64,000 bases of DNA from Gemmatirosa kalamazoonensis (GTDB lineage Bacteria > Gemmatimonadota > Gemmatimonadetes > Gemmatimonadales > Gemmatimonadaceae). Positions 1 through 9,841 of the stretch are shown piece by piece. A model generated the notes under the pieces. That model was not told where the DNA came from. It saw nothing but the letters and a program-made list of their open reading frames with translations, and did no database searches. The number at the start of each line of letters is the position of its first letter. Within the stretch, counting starts at the first letter, position 1. The translations under genes were made by a program, and so were the position numbers. The stretch spans positions 124,001 through 188,000 of the forward strand of contig NZ_CP007128.1 in the NCBI RefSeq assembly GCF_000522985.1, in the 5' to 3' direction.

Positions 1-366
1 GCGCGTCCCGACGGCCAGGTTCTGCTTCCCGAGCTCCGTCTCCACGGTGTGCGCCAGCGCGCTCGGGGACAGCCCCGCCGCGACCACATCGCCGAGCAGC
101 GGGATGGAGAGCTTGCCGTCGTCGCGGACCTTCGTCCGACCCGACATCTCGGCGTGGCTGAACACCTGCACCGTCACCACGTCGCCCGGGCCGAGGCGGT
201 ACTCGCCTCCCACCGGGGCCACGTCGCGCTCCGGGATCTGATCCACCCACACGAACGGGCCGGTGCCGTGCGCGCACGCGCCGGTCGCGAGCAACACGAC
301 CGGCGCGCCTAACAGCGCGACGTACCGCCGGCCACGCCGGGCGACGTCAGACAACAGCGACCGCAT
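1..366 (-). CDS. Wza-type polysaccharide export lipoprotein, 3' end outside window
   Basis: Outer-membrane polysaccharide export protein that would form or gate the export channel for the exopolysaccharide made by this operon. Only 122 codons are visible. A hydrophobic signal segment (residues 16-30) ends at Cys31, a plausible lipidation site although the lipobox is not ideal. Residues 54-115 match the Poly_export (Wza N-terminal) domain, with YRLGPGDVVTVQVF followed by a GKLSIPLLGDV-like strand. The ATG at 366 overlaps the 3' end of the flippase gene by 20 bp, so the two are probably coupled. It is the last visible gene of the minus-strand operon. The family assignment is good, but the complete architecture cannot be judged. 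Confidence 0.85.
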   Translation of the reverse strand, partial: MRSLLSDVARRGRRYVALLGAPVVLLATGACAHGTGPFVWVDQIPERDVAPVGGEYRLGPGDVVTVQVFSHAEMSGRTKVRDDGKLSIPLLGDVVAAGLSPSALAHTVETELGKQNLAVGTR

Positions 367-1921
367 GAGAGCTCCTTCGTCGACTCAGAATCCGGCTCGC
401 GACGTTCGCGAGCACGTCGTAATCCCCGGCCCGCCAGAGCAGCGCGAGCGCGCCGTACACCGCCGCGTCGACCGGCAGACGCGCGACACCGTACGGCAGC
501 AGCACGAGCCGATCGAGCGCGGCGACCACCGCGCACACGATCAGCATCTTGGCGAGCATCGCGAGCCCCGATCGATCGAACGCGCGGCCGCCGAGCGCCA
601 GCGTCAGCGCGCCCGCGCTGAACACCTCGTTCAGCGTGAGCGCGACACCGGCGCCGATCCCCGCCCCGCCGGCGCCGAACAGCGCGTGGCCCGCGGGGAT
701 GAGGAACCAGTTCAGCGTCACCGAGATGACCAGCGACGATACCGACACGGCGGTCACCGTCCAGCCGCGGCCGAGCGGGATGAGCGCCGTGCAGCTCACG
801 ATGCTCACATAGCCGAGCACGAAGCACGGCGCCGTGGCGCGCAGGCTGTCCGTCGCGGGTGCGAACTTCGCCCCGAACAGCACGCGCACGATGACGTCGG
901 CCCACAGGCCCATGAACAGCGCGATCGGCACCGACGCCGTGAGCACCAGGCGCATGGAGCGTCGCGTGAGCCGCGTGAACTCGTCCGGCGATCGCGACTC
1001 CGCGCGCGCGCTGAGCGGGAGCAGCACCCAGCCGAGCAGCGGCTCGAGCAACATGCCGATGCCGGCCAGGCTCGCTGCGGCGCCGTACCACCCGAGCTCC
1101 AGATCGCTCGCGCGGAACGAGACCAGCGTCACGTTGATGCGCCCCATCAGCGCCTGCGACAGGCTCGCCACGAAGAACGGCACACTCGCCGTCAGGACAG
1201 CGAGCGTCGCGCGCACGTTCACGCGCGAGCGCACCCTGACGTGTCGCCGAACCAGGACCTGGAGCCCGACGCCCTTGACCACCTCGGAGGCGAGCATCGC
1301 CGCCCCGACGCTCACCACGCCGCCCCCCGCGAGCAGGCCGACGAGCGCGCCGCCCCCCCACAGGATCTTCGACACGACGCCGAGCACCGAGAGGCCGTGC
1401 ACCTCGCCTACCGCGTGCAGCAACGCGCCGAGCGTCGCGTTGTTCACGACGAAGAGCTGCGTGAGCGCGAGCAGGAACACGAGGCGCAGCACCACTGGCG
1501 GGCGCCCCGCGATCGTCAATCCGACGAGCGCGGCGCCGATCAGGAGTACACCCAGGATCACGCGCACGACCACGAGGCCGGCGACGAAGTCACCCGCGTG
1601 CTCGCGCCGCGTCGAGACCTCCTTGCGGATGTACGTCTCGACACCGAGCCCGGCGAGCACGAAGAGTCCCGACGTGAACGCGTCGGCGAACTGGAAGCTG
1701 CCGAACAGCTCCGGGCCGAGCCACCGCGGCAGAAAGACGCGGATCACGAGCTGCACGCCCCACATCGCGACGAGCGACAGCCCGAGCTTCGTGGCGTTGC
1801 GCAGCGCCGCGACGACGTCCGAGTCGAAGCTCGACGTGGCGCTCGCCGCCGCGGTCACGGCGCGCTCGGTCGTCTCCGGCGGGGCCGACGGCTCGGCGAG
1901 AGGGGCGACGGTCGCGCTCAC
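347..1921 (-). CDS. Wzx-type polysaccharide flippase (MATE/MOP superfamily)
   Basis: Integral membrane protein of 524 residues expected to flip lipid-linked oligosaccharide units across the inner membrane. The protein is hydrophobic almost throughout with about a dozen predicted membrane segments, beginning near residue 45 (LRNATKLGLSLVAMWGVQLV), as in the polysaccharide synthesis/oligosaccharide flippase families. I chose the GTG at 1921 because it overlaps the stop of the upstream barrel gene as GTGA and leaves a short hydrophilic cytoplasmic tail. A longer reading frame to 2137 is an out-of-family extension. It could instead belong to a teichoic-acid or O-antigen branch, since substrate specificity is not visible. 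Confidence 0.85.
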   Translation of the reverse strand: MSATVAPLAEPSAPPETTERAVTAAASATSSFDSDVVAALRNATKLGLSLVAMWGVQLVIRVFLPRWLGPELFGSFQFADAFTSGLFVLAGLGVETYIRKEVSTRREHAGDFVAGLVVVRVILGVLLIGAALVGLTIAGRPPVVLRLVFLLALTQLFVVNNATLGALLHAVGEVHGLSVLGVVSKILWGGGALVGLLAGGGVVSVGAAMLASEVVKGVGLQVLVRRHVRVRSRVNVRATLAVLTASVPFFVASLSQALMGRINVTLVSFRASDLELGWYGAAASLAGIGMLLEPLLGWVLLPLSARAESRSPDEFTRLTRRSMRLVLTASVPIALFMGLWADVIVRVLFGAKFAPATDSLRATAPCFVLGYVSIVSCTALIPLGRGWTVTAVSVSSLVISVTLNWFLIPAGHALFGAGGAGIGAGVALTLNEVFSAGALTLALGGRAFDRSGLAMLAKMLIVCAVVAALDRLVLLPYGVARLPVDAAVYGALALLWRAGDYDVLANVASRILSRRRSSHAVAVV

Positions 1922-3144
1922 TGGAGGTCTGTCGTGGGAGGGATGGAGCGCAGCTGCGACCAGCCGTAACCGACACCGAGCGTGACTCGCCGGCCGTCGA
2001 CCGTGAGGACATCGGCGCGCCGGCTCGTGAGTACGCTGAGGTTGTAGACGAGTCCCCGGCGCGCGAGGTAACGCAGCTCGGCGAGACCTTCGGTCGTCTG
2101 GAGTCGGTGGTCGGCGGCACCACGCTGCACCCCCCACACCTGCCGCGCCAGCGCGCGCAGATGCAGGCCCGTCGTCACGGCGCGGTCGTACGCCAGCGAG
2201 ACGGCGTCGGTGGTGAAGAGCTCCGGCGTCTCACGTCCGAACAGCTGGCCGATGCTGCGCTGGTACTCGGCGTCCAGTCGATCACGCGTGCGGTGCAGCC
2301 GCAGCACGGCTCCGCCCACGGTGGCGACGTCGCGCGTCGTCGGCACGTCCGGCGCGTCGATCGCGACCGCGCCGATTCCCTCGAGATCGGCCACTGCGAC
2401 GCCGCCCGTGAACCGCGCGTCGACGCGCTCGCCGAGCCGCAGCTCCCATGCGCCGCTCGCGCGATACGACGACGACGCCCGCGCCGCGATCTCGCTGCGA
2501 CGGGCCTCGTAATCGAGCTGGAGGACCGACCCCCGGCCCGCGCGGCGGCCGAACTGCCCACCCGCCGTCGCCGACCAGCCGCCGAGGAGCCCGGGCGTGT
2601 CGTAGGCGACGTGCTGGTAGCCGCCCCGGAAGCCGACCGTGGTCGCGCGCGAGCTGCGATAGACGAGTGTGCTCACCGCGCTCTGCGTGCGGATCCCGGC
2701 CATGCCAGCGAGCAATGGCCCGTCACCGCCCACACCGATGGTGCGATTCGTCAGCGCCGATTCGCCGCGGAAGTCGAACGTGCCAGTAGCGCGACGGCTG
2801 AGGCGCCGCGTCGCCTGGAGGAGCGCGGTGTAGCTGTCGCGGTCGAGATCTCTCGAAGTGCGGTACCGGACGACCGCGCCGTCGAGCGCGAGCGTCACGC
2901 GCGTCCGCGGGGTCTGCCACAGTCGCGCCGCCTCCGCGCCGAGCCACGACCCGACGTCCGCGTCGCCGCCCGGCCCGGCGAGCCGCACGTTGCTGTCCCA
3001 CGTGCCCGACGAGCGCACGGACGCGCGCCACCCGCTGAGCGTCTTGTCACCGAACAGGTCCGACGGCTGCGCCGCCGCGACGACAGGAACGGCCCCTCCC
3101 ATCGTCGCGAACATCACCACCGCGGCACAGCGATACGATCTCAC
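1918..3144 (-). CDS. Exported outer-membrane beta-barrel-like protein of the polysaccharide operon
   Basis: 408 residues from a GTG that overlaps the upstream stop as GTGA. Residues 1-25 form a signal peptide (hydrophobic core CAAVVMFATMGGAVPVV, probable cut after AAA-Q). The mature part alternates polar and hydrophobic residues and is rich in Arg, Gly, Thr and Tyr, with repeated strand-like segments such as VSTLVYRSSRATTVGFRGGY, typical of an outer-membrane barrel. I do not recognise a named family. Barrel proteins of unknown function are common in exopolysaccharide loci and may aid secretion or surface attachment. Position between the glycosyltransferase and the flippase supports a polymer-export role. 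Confidence 0.75.
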   Translation of the reverse strand: MRSYRCAAVVMFATMGGAVPVVAAAQPSDLFGDKTLSGWRASVRSSGTWDSNVRLAGPGGDADVGSWLGAEAARLWQTPRTRVTLALDGAVVRYRTSRDLDRDSYTALLQATRRLSRRATGTFDFRGESALTNRTIGVGGDGPLLAGMAGIRTQSAVSTLVYRSSRATTVGFRGGYQHVAYDTPGLLGGWSATAGGQFGRRAGRGSVLQLDYEARRSEIAARASSSYRASGAWELRLGERVDARFTGGVAVADLEGIGAVAIDAPDVPTTRDVATVGGAVLRLHRTRDRLDAEYQRSIGQLFGRETPELFTTDAVSLAYDRAVTTGLHLRALARQVWGVQRGAADHRLQTTEGLAELRYLARRGLVYNLSVLTSRRADVLTVDGRRVTLGVGYGWSQLRSIPPTTDLQ

Positions 3145-3962
3145 GCGCCCGCCTCCTTCGTTCGCCACGCCTGCAGCGCGGTTCGCAGCACCACCAGCAC
3201 GAACACGGGATCTCGAAGCAGGTATCGTCGCCACATTCGTCGCGGCTCCTGGCAGAGCCGGAAGAGCCACTCGAGCCCCGCACGGGACATCCACGCCGGC
3301 GCGCGTCGCACGTGCCCCGCGAGGAAGTCGAACGTCGCGCCGACGCCGATCGCGACCGCAGGACCGATCGCGGCGCGAGCGCGGTCGATCCAGACCTCCT
3401 GCTTGGGCGACCCGAATGCGACGAGCACGAGATCCGGCCGCGCGGCGCGCGCACGCGCGAACGACGCGGCGCAAGACTCGGCGTCGCTCAGGTCGACGGT
3501 GCCGTCGTCGACGCCGACCACGTTCAGCCCGTGCTCGCGCTGCGCGCGGCGCGCGACCTCCGCCGCGGCGCCCGGGCGACCGCCGACGAGATAGACACGC
3601 CAGCCGTGCTGCGCGGCGCGCTCGACGAGCGGCCACACGAGATCCGAACCGGACACCTTCGCCGGGACCGGGCGCCCGAGCACGCGCGTCGCCCACACCA
3701 CGAACGCGCCGTCCGCCAGCGTCAGGCTCGCGCGCCGATACGCCGCGTGGAACTCCTGGTGCTTTTCGACTTGGACGATGTGGTCCACGTTCGGCGTGAA
3801 CACCGCGCCGCCCTCGCCGCGCTCGACGAGCTCCGTCACGGCGTCGAGCGCGCCGTTGAACGTCACCGCGTCGATCAGCACGCGACCGAGCTGCACGCGC
3901 CGCGTCGGCACGCGCGTGGGCGTGCGCGTGGGCGCGAGGGCGTCGGAATAGGCCAGAGTCAT
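3141..3962 (-). CDS. WecG/TagA/CpsF family glycosyltransferase
   Basis: 273-residue GT26-family enzyme that adds the second sugar to an undecaprenyl-diphosphate-linked sugar on the cytoplasmic face. Family motifs are clear: TPNVDHI (56-62, including the conserved Asp), ADGAFVVW (83-90), VSGSDL (103-108), YLVGGRPG, VAFGSPKQEVWI and GVGATFDFLAG near the C-terminus, followed by RAPAWMSRAGLEWLFRL. Length is normal. The upstream neighbour is the initiating sugar transferase that would make its acceptor, and the downstream barrel gene starts within its stop codon. The ATG at 3962 is the only sensible start. Confidence 0.93.
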   Translation of the reverse strand: MTLAYSDALAPTRTPTRVPTRRVQLGRVLIDAVTFNGALDAVTELVERGEGGAVFTPNVDHIVQVEKHQEFHAAYRRASLTLADGAFVVWATRVLGRPVPAKVSGSDLVWPLVERAAQHGWRVYLVGGRPGAAAEVARRAQREHGLNVVGVDDGTVDLSDAESCAASFARARAARPDLVLVAFGSPKQEVWIDRARAAIGPAVAIGVGATFDFLAGHVRRAPAWMSRAGLEWLFRLCQEPRRMWRRYLLRDPVFVLVVLRTALQAWRTKEAGA

Positions 3963-4011
3963 GAACGCGCGATGGCGAAAGCTCGGTGAGATGGGCGTCG
4001 GGCGTCGGAAC

Positions 4012-5832
4012 TCAGACCGCCCGGCGGCGGGCGTCGGCGACGCGCATGCGACGCAGGGATCCGCCGCCGACGCTGCTCGGCTCCGTCGACGGCGGGAGCA
4101 CCTCGGCGACGTCGTGCGTGTGGAACTCGGCCACGTTGACCGCGGGCGACGCGATCGTGTCGGGCAGCGCGGCGGGGGCGGCGGGACTCGCCGTGCGCGT
4201 GCCGAGCATCCGCTCCACCGGCACCGGCCACCGGCCGCCGAGCGTACGGAACGTCGCGACCAGCACGCGCAGGTCGACCGCGAGCGAGACGTGCCTAACG
4301 TACAGCAGGTCGTACTGGATCCACTGGTGGAAGTCGCCGTTCGCGCGGTCGTGGCGGCACACCTGCCACAGCCCCGTGAGGCCCGGCCGCACCGAGAGCC
4401 GCGCGTGCCGCCACGGCACGCAGATCTGGTTCTCGCGGAACGGCGACGGGCGCGGGCCGACGAAGCTCATCTCGCCCCGCACGATGTTCCACAGCTGTGG
4501 CAGCTCGTCGACGTTGAGCCGCCGCAGGACGCGCCCGACGCGCGTCACGCGGGGGTCGTGCGCCATCTTGAACTGCGGCCCGTCCATCTGCTGCACCGCG
4601 GCGAGCTGACGCTGCATGTCGTTCGCGTCCGTGCGCATGCTGCGGAACTTCCAGCAGCGGAACACGCGCCCGCCGCGGCCCTCGCGCAGGTCGCCGTAGA
4701 ACACCGGGCCGGGCGACGTGAGCGCGATCAGCGGCATGACGACCGCGAACACCGGCAGCAGGAACAGCAGCGCGAGGGCCGCGAGCACCGGCTCCACGAC
4801 CGCACGGCCCCGCAGGTACGCACTCGGCCGCACGTCGACCGCGGACGCGGCGGGCGCGCTGCTGTGCACGTGACGGCGCTGCAGCACGGGGCGCGCGACG
4901 GGCGGCTCGCCGGATGCCGGCTCCGCGCGGTCGTCATGCCCGGGCGTGCCCGCGGGCGTCACCGCACCCGTCGTGACGACGCGGTGGCGCATCGCCGCGT
5001 CGCGCGGCACCACCGCGTCGGGCGTCACGAGACACTGCGCGACCACCGCGCCGCGCTCCACGCGCGCCCGCGCGCCGACGAGCGACGGGCCGATGATGAG
5101 CGCGCCGGCCTCGACCTCGGCACCCTCGCCGAGCGCGATGCGGCCGAGCAGCCGCGCCGACGGGTGCACGCGCGCGCCCCGGCCGATGACGAGCGACCCC
5201 GCGTCCTCGCCGCGCGCCGCGCCGAGCGCCTGGGACGCCGCGGCCATCGCCTCCACCCGCGACTCCGCCAGCGCGAGCGCGCCCGCTTCGTCGTCGAGGT
5301 GCACGACGCGACCGTGGTACGGCGAGTCCTGGCTCGGAACGCCGCGCGCCGCCATCGCCGTGCGCAGCGCGGCGAGCGACGCCCACGGCAGGTCGGGGAT
5401 CGTGAGCAGGCACGCCACCGGCACGAGCGACGCGACGACGCCGGCGGGGAATGGCCACGTCACCGGCTCGAAGTAGCGCTGGATGCGGCGCACGCGCCCG
5501 CCCTCGCCGGCATGCACGTATTCCTTCGTGCCCGCGGGACTCGTCTCGAACGCGAGCAGGTTGCGCAGCATGCTGCCGTCGCTCGCCGCGCCGCCCACGA
5601 GATCGCGCAGCGGGAGTCCCTCGACCGGGTAGCACTCCGGCGCGATCACGAGCAGGTGGTCCGACGGCTCCCACCGCGCGAGCGGGTCCCGGAACGCCTG
5701 CGTCGGCACGACGTCGACGTCGGGGTGCACCGCGCGCACGGCGGCGGCGTACGCCGCATCGGGGGCGAAGCGCGGCACCACCACCAGGCGGTGCGACGTC
5801 ACCGCCGCGATGGCGAGCGAGATCTCCTCCAT
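4012..5832 (-). CDS. Initiating sugar-1-phosphate transferase with N-terminal nucleotidyltransferase-like and beta-helix domains
   Basis: 606 residues from the ATG at 5832. The C-terminal third is a bacterial sugar transferase (PssY/WbaP-type core): a membrane segment ([19 protein letters not shown]), [36 protein letters not shown] and PGLTGLWQV. It would load a sugar phosphate on undecaprenyl phosphate and start the repeat unit. The N-terminal 230 residues resemble a nucleotidyltransferase fold but lack its GGxGTRL signature, and residues about 230-300 are left-handed beta-helix hexapeptides ([24 protein letters not shown]). Such a fusion is unusual. The sugar transferase part is firm; the function of the rest is open. 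Start codons further upstream are possible. Confidence 0.88.
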   Translation of the reverse strand: MEEISLAIAAVTSHRLVVVPRFAPDAAYAAAVRAVHPDVDVVPTQAFRDPLARWEPSDHLLVIAPECYPVEGLPLRDLVGGAASDGSMLRNLLAFETSPAGTKEYVHAGEGGRVRRIQRYFEPVTWPFPAGVVASLVPVACLLTIPDLPWASLAALRTAMAARGVPSQDSPYHGRVVHLDDEAGALALAESRVEAMAAASQALGAARGEDAGSLVIGRGARVHPSARLLGRIALGEGAEVEAGALIIGPSLVGARARVERGAVVAQCLVTPDAVVPRDAAMRHRVVTTGAVTPAGTPGHDDRAEPASGEPPVARPVLQRRHVHSSAPAASAVDVRPSAYLRGRAVVEPVLAALALLFLLPVFAVVMPLIALTSPGPVFYGDLREGRGGRVFRCWKFRSMRTDANDMQRQLAAVQQMDGPQFKMAHDPRVTRVGRVLRRLNVDELPQLWNIVRGEMSFVGPRPSPFRENQICVPWRHARLSVRPGLTGLWQVCRHDRANGDFHQWIQYDLLYVRHVSLAVDLRVLVATFRTLGGRWPVPVERMLGTRTASPAAPAALPDTIASPAVNVAEFHTHDVAEVLPPSTEPSSVGGGSLRRMRVADARRRAV

Positions 5833-6028
5833 CAGAACGCCCACGCCAGTCGGCGCAGCAGCAGCGCGACTGCGTCGACTCCGCACCGAGGTACGGAGGG
5901 CGCGTGTCGAGCAGGATGGGGATGATCGTCAAAGGGAGGACGGCACGTCGCGGCGGGGGGCCGGCGACGCGGGAGTGGGGGTGACCATCAGGGGGGAGCC
6001 GGGTCGGCGGCGTCGCCGACACGGGTGG

Positions 6029-7468
6029 CTACTGCAGCGGGAGGTGTGGCGGGGTGGAGAGCGCGGCGCGGCGCACCGAAGCTTCGACCGACAGCGAGGG
6101 GACGACTGGGACGACGACCGACGAGGGGACGTGCGAGGAGGCGCGCGCCGAGGGGACGCGCGTGCCGTTAGGCACCGGCGTGACGCGCGGCGATGCGGTG
6201 AGGACGGCGCCGGAGACGTGTCGACGCGCGCCGACGGCGGCGCCATCGGCCAAGAGCGAGCCATCGACGTTCGCGCCGGTGCCGACGTGTGCATCGGCCC
6301 ATAGCTCGCTCCGCGAGACGACGGCGCCGGCGTCGATGATCGCACCGGGCCCGATGCTCGTCGGGCCGACGACCACGGCGCGCTCGTCGACGAACGCGTT
6401 CGGGCCCACGAGCACGGGACCGATCAGGCGCGCCGTCGGGTGCACGAAGGCGGTCGGGTGCACGAGCGTGTCGCCGTCCTCTGACCATTCGGCGAACGGC
6501 ACGTACGTGCCGCCGTCGTCCGGCGTCGCCTGGCGGCGGGGGCCGGACTCGCGCGCCGGCGCGTCGACGCGCGAGCCGTCGAAGCGCGTCGTCTCGTGCG
6601 TCGACGTCTCGAGCCACAGCGTCTCGATGGCCGACCCGATCACCTCGTCGAGCGCGGCGGCGCGACGGTCGACCGCGCTGGCGATGAGCCACGAGCTCAC
6701 GCCGGCATAGGAGTGCAGGTCGAGGACGCGCGGGGACAGCCCCGCCACCTCGTGCACCGCGACGTGCTCGCCGTGCGCGTAGAGCCGCTCCAGAAGTCCC
6801 TGCTTGATGTCCTGGAAACCGGTCGCGGGGACGCGCTCGAGCACGTGGCGCTCGAACACGTAGACGCCGCCGGGCATCGCGGGCCACGACTGGCGCATCG
6901 CGTTGCGGCGGCGGTCGATCTCGACGACCGTCGTCGCCGCGGCGCCCGACTCGCGATGCGCGGCGAGCAGCGCGCGGAGATCGAGCGTGGGAATGAACGC
7001 ACCTTCGACGACGACGAAGCGCTCCGCGGTCGTCGCGAGCGCGGCATCGCGCGCGCACCCGGCCGGGCCGCGCGGCGCGGCGTCCTCGTAGTAGCTCAAC
7101 GTCATGCGCAGCGACGAGCCACCGCCGAACCGCTCGCGCACCGCGCCGGTCGCGGCGCCCGCGCACACCGCGGCGCCGCGCACGCCGCCCGCGCGCAGCC
7201 ATCGCAGCGGATAACTGAGGAGCGGCTCCTGCGCGACGGGGAGGAGCGGCCCGCGCAACGTGCGCTCGAACGCGCCGCCTCCCCACGCCGACACGCCGGC
7301 GAGCACGACACCCGCCACGGCGGCGCTCGCGTCCGGGTTGCGATCGACGGGCGCGCCGAGCGTGAGCCGCTCGTTACGGCGCTCGCGGTCGGACGTCATG
7401 AGGTGCGGTGACGAGCGATGCGCCGCGGTGCTCACGTGCGACGTGCTGGCGGCGTTCGGTTCGTTCAT
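6029..7468 (-). CDS. Nucleotidyltransferase-like protein with left-handed beta-helix C-terminus, catalytic signature degenerate
   Basis: 479 residues. Residues about 50-270 follow the sugar-1-phosphate nucleotidyltransferase fold, starting GVVLAGVSAWGG and continuing LPVAQEPLLSYPLRWL, but the expected GGxGTRLxPLT and the PKP lysine are missing. Residues 330-430 are hexapeptide repeats (VHPTAFVHPTARLIGPVLV, GPTSIGPGAIIDAGAVV) typical of the beta-helix of GlmU/GDP-mannose pyrophosphorylases. It is the first gene of the exopolysaccharide operon. It may be a non-catalytic regulator or scaffold, or an active enzyme with altered chemistry. An alternative start is Met24. Its fold resembles the N-terminal half of the next gene, suggesting a diverged pair. 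Confidence 0.7.
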   Translation of the reverse strand: MNEPNAASTSHVSTAAHRSSPHLMTSDRERRNERLTLGAPVDRNPDASAAVAGVVLAGVSAWGGGAFERTLRGPLLPVAQEPLLSYPLRWLRAGGVRGAAVCAGAATGAVRERFGGGSSLRMTLSYYEDAAPRGPAGCARDAALATTAERFVVVEGAFIPTLDLRALLAAHRESGAAATTVVEIDRRRNAMRQSWPAMPGGVYVFERHVLERVPATGFQDIKQGLLERLYAHGEHVAVHEVAGLSPRVLDLHSYAGVSSWLIASAVDRRAAALDEVIGSAIETLWLETSTHETTRFDGSRVDAPARESGPRRQATPDDGGTYVPFAEWSEDGDTLVHPTAFVHPTARLIGPVLVGPNAFVDERAVVVGPTSIGPGAIIDAGAVVSRSELWADAHVGTGANVDGSLLADGAAVGARRHVSGAVLTASPRVTPVPNGTRVPSARASSHVPSSVVVPVVPSLSVEASVRRAALSTPPHLPLQ

Positions 7469-8148
7469 CGACGGCCACGGCGAGGGGGGAACCGTTGGTG
7501 CAGCCTCGCCATCGCGTCCGGCTCGCCCGGTGAAGGCACGAGGACGGACTCGCGCTCGCCGGAAAGGCGAGCGCCGGGGGCGAGCCGACGGGGGGTCACG
7601 GGAACTGGTGGCGGGACTCGCGACGAGATACGACGCGAGGGGCCGAGGTGGATTGCGACGAGCGTGGCGGTGCTACGTGAGGCGCCCCGTGACGGCGCCG
7701 AGAGTGCGCGAGCCCGCAGCGGGAGCGGGATCGGTGACCGTGTCGCGCGAGGAGGGATCGGCGGAGGGGCACTGTCGGCGCGGCATTGCGCCGGCGAAGT
7801 GCGGCAGGCGGGGGCGCGCCGAAGCGCTTCCAGCCTGTGGGGGGTGAACAAACCCGACGTGCTTCCGCTGCGACATCCCGAGCTACGAACGGCTTCCCGA
7901 ACTCGTCAACGCTGCCTACCCTGCACCGCTCCGGTGCCTGCGCTGCTGCTCTGCTGCGCTCGGAACGTCTGAGGCGAGGCTATTCTGTGACTAATCTCAC
8001 GAAAATGCAATAGTTCGGAGACGGGGTCACTGGTGCAGGCTCCGTACGCCTTATCCACCGTTGCGTAAGCGCCACGCGTCGACCGTCATCACGCTGGGAT
8101 CCCAAGGGTATGGCCCGCCGCACCGGGCCACACCGACGCGTCGGCTGC
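7469..8148. other. 680-bp non-coding leader of the exopolysaccharide operon
   Basis: No convincing gene on either strand. The stretch from 7910 to 8050 is distinctly less GC-rich than its surroundings and contains a sigma-70-like promoter reading leftwards, which would give a leader of roughly 500 nt before the first gene. I saw no ops/JUMPstart sequence, riboswitch or clear terminator in it. Confidence 0.5.
7982..8010 (-). promoter_or_regulatory. Candidate sigma-70-type promoter of the exopolysaccharide operon
   Basis: On the minus strand TTGCAT (8010-8005) is followed after 17 bases by CAGAAT (7987-7982), embedded in an AT-richer pocket of an otherwise GC-rich region. It points towards the nucleotidyltransferase-like gene. 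The -10 box matches the consensus only moderately, so this is a candidate. Confidence 0.4.
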
Positions 8149-9783
8149 TCAGCGCGCGATGCCGTCCGACGGCCGGCTCGCCGTGCGGAGCGACGTATCG
8201 ACGTGGAAGTCGCTCCCCACGCGTGTGAGCGCGTACGGGTACTGCCAGCTCGAGAAGTACATGTCGTCGGGAAGCGACGGCAGGTCGGCGCCGAAGTAGT
8301 AGCCGAACACGTAGCGCAGCACGTTCACGACGCTCACGGAGTCCGGCATCGCCGCCGCGCCGCCGTCCGGCAGATAGTAGGCGCCGAACGCGCGGAACCG
8401 CTCCCGCGCCTGCGCGACGGTCAACGCCTCCGGTGCGTTGTCGAACGTGTGCAGCGACTGCGTCCCGTGATCGCCCTGCAGGATGATGATCGGCGGCGTC
8501 GACGACTGCGCGAGGATCGACCGCACCGCCCGCAGCGTGAGCCGGTTCACGCACTGCACGTGTCCCGCGAAGTCGGTCGAGTCCCAGCTCGCGTTCGCGA
8601 GCGGCCGGCACGACGCGTCCACCGTGAACGGGACGTGCGGCATCAGTACGTGCGCGAAGACGAACTTGGGCCCCGGACGCCGCGGCACCGTCGTCAGGCC
8701 GTTCAGCGTGCGGGCGGCATGCTCGAAGCGCACCGCGGTGTATGGCCGGAAGAGCGGCCGCAGGCGCGCGAGCGGCGTGTTCGTCACGAGCTCGAAGGCG
8801 AACTCCGACCCGTACGTCGCGCGCGCCACGTCGATGCCGGTGTACGGGTCGTACTCCTCGTCCGCCTCCGCGCTCTCGCGCGTCGGGGCGAAGAAGCGCG
8901 CCGGGAAGAACAGGAAGCGGTAGCCCTGCCCCTTCAGGAAGCGCGCGGCTCGGTTGTGCTCCAGCACGTACGACGCGGGCGCCCAGTCCTTGGTGTGCGA
9001 CGGCATGCCGGCGCCGAGCGAGTCCATGCGCGCGAAGTTCAGCAGCGACGGCACCGACAGCGTGGTGACGGCGTAGTTGCTCCGCACGCTCGTCGGGATC
9101 GTGAACCCGATCGCCCGCAGGCTGTCCTCGAACGGCCGGTTGTCGAACCCGAACCGCTCGCGCAGCACCTCGGCGCTCGCGTACTCGTCGAGCACGACGA
9201 CGTAGATGTCGCGCTTCGGGAGTCGCGCATGCGCCCCGGCGCGCAGCGGCACCGGGCGGTCCAGCTCGCGCACGAGCGGGTTGCGCGCGATGACCTGCGC
9301 GTCGCGCACGTGGACGAACGTGAGCTGTGCCAGCGCGCCGACGACGAGGAGCGCGCCCGCGAGGCTCAGCCGACGTCCGACGCCGGCCGCCGAGGGCACG
9401 CGGACGCGCCAGCCGCGGCGCCGCGCGACCCAGGTCGCGACGGCGAGCAGCGCGACGACCGCCACGACCGCGGCAACGGCCGGCGAGCGCGCGCCACCGG
9501 CGCGGAGGCGCGCGTATGCCGACCGAAGGACGGGATAGGCGTAGAACAGCGCTACCCCCACGAACGTCGCGAGCGCCGCGCGATCGGCCGCGCCTTCCCG
9601 GCGGCGCCACCGCGCCACCGCGTACGCCACGACATATCCGAGCGCGACGCCGGCCACGGCGACGAGGCAGATCAGCAGCGCGGTGCGCGCACGAAAGCGC
9701 CCCGGGTTCTGCACCCCGAGGGACAGGATCGGGAACACCGCGAACAGCGCGGGATGGATTCGCCGCAGCCAAGTCGTGCGCAC
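8149..9783 (-). CDS. Membrane-anchored alkaline-phosphatase-superfamily (sulfatase-like) hydrolase/transferase
   Basis: 544 residues from the GTG at 9783. The N-terminal 180 residues hold about four membrane helices (LLICLVAVAGVALGYVVAYAV and others). The remaining 350 residues form a periplasmic hydrolase domain of the alkaline phosphatase/sulfatase superfamily, with DIYVVVLDEYAS near its start, NYAVTTLSVPSLLN (probable nucleophile Ser/Thr region), AHVLMPHVPF and ILQGDHGTQS near the metal site. Related enzymes transfer phosphoglycerol or phosphoethanolamine to envelope glycans, which fits a position next to polysaccharide genes. A 46-codon membrane gene precedes it by 58 bp. Substrate is unknown. 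A longer start at 9939 would overlap that gene and is less likely. Confidence 0.75.
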   Translation of the reverse strand: MRTTWLRRIHPALFAVFPILSLGVQNPGRFRARTALLICLVAVAGVALGYVVAYAVARWRRREGAADRAALATFVGVALFYAYPVLRSAYARLRAGGARSPAVAAVVAVVALLAVATWVARRRGWRVRVPSAAGVGRRLSLAGALLVVGALAQLTFVHVRDAQVIARNPLVRELDRPVPLRAGAHARLPKRDIYVVVLDEYASAEVLRERFGFDNRPFEDSLRAIGFTIPTSVRSNYAVTTLSVPSLLNFARMDSLGAGMPSHTKDWAPASYVLEHNRAARFLKGQGYRFLFFPARFFAPTRESAEADEEYDPYTGIDVARATYGSEFAFELVTNTPLARLRPLFRPYTAVRFEHAARTLNGLTTVPRRPGPKFVFAHVLMPHVPFTVDASCRPLANASWDSTDFAGHVQCVNRLTLRAVRSILAQSSTPPIIILQGDHGTQSLHTFDNAPEALTVAQARERFRAFGAYYLPDGGAAAMPDSVSVVNVLRYVFGYYFGADLPSLPDDMYFSSWQYPYALTRVGSDFHVDTSLRTASRPSDGIAR

Positions 9784-9841
9784 CCTGCTCGCCTCGTGAA
9801 GCTGTCCGGGTCGCGAGGACGACCCGTCGACCGACGTCACA

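Noticed and set aside
263-1969. Long plus-strand open frame (568 codons), very Arg/His/Glu-rich
   Set aside because: Antisense shadow of the flippase gene; stop-free antisense frames are expected at this GC content.
7469-8148. Small genes in the exopolysaccharide leader
   Set aside because: The open frames lack ribosome-binding sites and protein-like composition and overlap the promoter pocket.
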